From the NCBI GenBank assembly GCA_018895675.1, contig JAHIOG010000245.1, forward strand, positions 1 through 5,083: DNA of 5,083 nucleotides. The letters are read 5' to 3'. Below are positions 4,800 to 5,083 of this stretch, piece after piece. Under the pieces are notes generated by a model. The model did no database searches and was not told where the DNA came from. It saw only the letters and a program-made list of their open reading frames with translations. The position numbers were made by a program, and so were the translations under genes. Each line of letters begins with the position of its first letter. Positions within the stretch are counted from its first letter, which is position 1. The stretch comes from a bacterium (GTDB lineage Bacteria; Fidelibacterota; UBA2242).

Positions 4800-5083
4800 A
4801 TGGGGAGGATTGAGCGATTTGAGGATATTGAGGCATGGAAGAAGGGGAGGATTTTGGTTAAAGAAGTCTATAAAATTTCTTGTGCTAAGAGTTATCGTAG
4901 TGATTATAGTCTTATTGATCAGACTAAAAGATCTTCAATTTCAATCATGGCAAATATTGCAGAAGGTTTTGCCAGACGCACTAAAAAGGAGTTTATTAAT
5001 TTCCTTGGGATAGCACATGCTTCAGCGGCTGAGCTGCAATCTCATCTTTATGTGGCTTTAGATCAGAATTACATTTCTGATGA
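4800..5083 (+). CDS. Four-helix-bundle protein (S23 / 23S rRNA intervening-sequence protein family), 3' end outside window
   Basis: The frame opens at ATG 4800 and stays open to the window edge (94 complete codons), so the C-terminus is missing; the family is usually about 110-125 residues. The family is recognised from the N-terminal MGRIERFEDIEAWKKGRILV, then DYSLIDQTKRSSISIMANIA with EGFARRTKKEFINFLGIA immediately after it, and then SAAELQSHLYVALDQNYI. These are the conserved helices of the S23 four-helix bundle (TIGR02436 type). Members were first found inside intervening sequences of 23S rRNA genes, but many are stand-alone genes of unknown function; Avd of diversity-generating retroelements has a related fold. 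No rRNA sequence is visible here. The structure suggests a small oligomeric, possibly nucleic-acid-binding protein. It sits directly downstream of the GAGTT repeats and separates livH from whatever liv genes may follow. The family call is strong; the role is unknown. Confidence 0.9.
   Translation, partial: MGRIERFEDIEAWKKGRILVKEVYKISCAKSYRSDYSLIDQTKRSSISIMANIAEGFARRTKKEFINFLGIAHASAAELQSHLYVALDQNYISD

Noticed and set aside
4792..5013. A 73-codon frame overlapping the four-helix-bundle gene
   Set aside because: It is in another frame of the clearly recognisable S23-family gene that starts at 4800 and remains open to the window end; its translation has no family features.

Overview
The window shows a bacterial branched-chain amino acid ABC transporter permease gene (livH) with foreign-looking DNA on both sides. 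The livH gene (3802-4680) looks like ordinary chromosomal sequence of mixed base composition. The blocks upstream of it are clearly richer in A and T, as accessory DNA often is. The host cannot be named from the sequence. A Liv transporter, an AbiE-type toxin-antitoxin pair and a stand-alone S23-type four-helix-bundle gene led in by GAGTT-rich repeats would fit an environmental Gram-negative lineage, but that is only an impression.

Layout: (1) 4-1460 holds two tightly linked genes of unknown function on the + strand, 2 bases apart. (2) 1464-1577 is a broken livH copy. It keeps about the first 33 codons of a livH allele and then runs into unrelated sequence and a stop. (3) 1578-1850 has no convincing intact gene. 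It contains short frame-broken coding remnants and then a probable promoter/operator. (4) 1851-3805 is a two-gene type IV toxin-antitoxin/abortive-infection cassette, with an AbiEi-family antitoxin carrying a winged helix and an AbiEii-family nucleotidyltransferase toxin. (5) 3802-4680 is the complete livH, whose start codon overlaps the toxin stop codon. (6) 4658-4771 is an array of GAGTT-rich repeats that begins inside the livH 3' end. (7) 4800 to the window end is a four-helix-bundle (S23/23S rRNA intervening-sequence protein) gene, cut by the window edge.

The main observation is that two unrelated two-gene cassettes each end flush against a livH start codon: 3 bases before it in the broken copy, and overlapping it by 4 bases in the intact copy. 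The livH homology starts at the ATG in both cases, and the upstream sequences share nothing visible. The two livH 5' ends differ mostly at silent positions, so the broken copy seems to come from a different functional livH allele and not from recent duplication of the neighbour. The livH start may therefore be a repeated landing or exchange site for accessory gene pairs that are transcribed, and perhaps translationally coupled, into a housekeeping transporter gene. AbiE is a known defence/toxin-antitoxin system; by position, the unidentified pair at 4-1460 is a candidate for an undescribed one.
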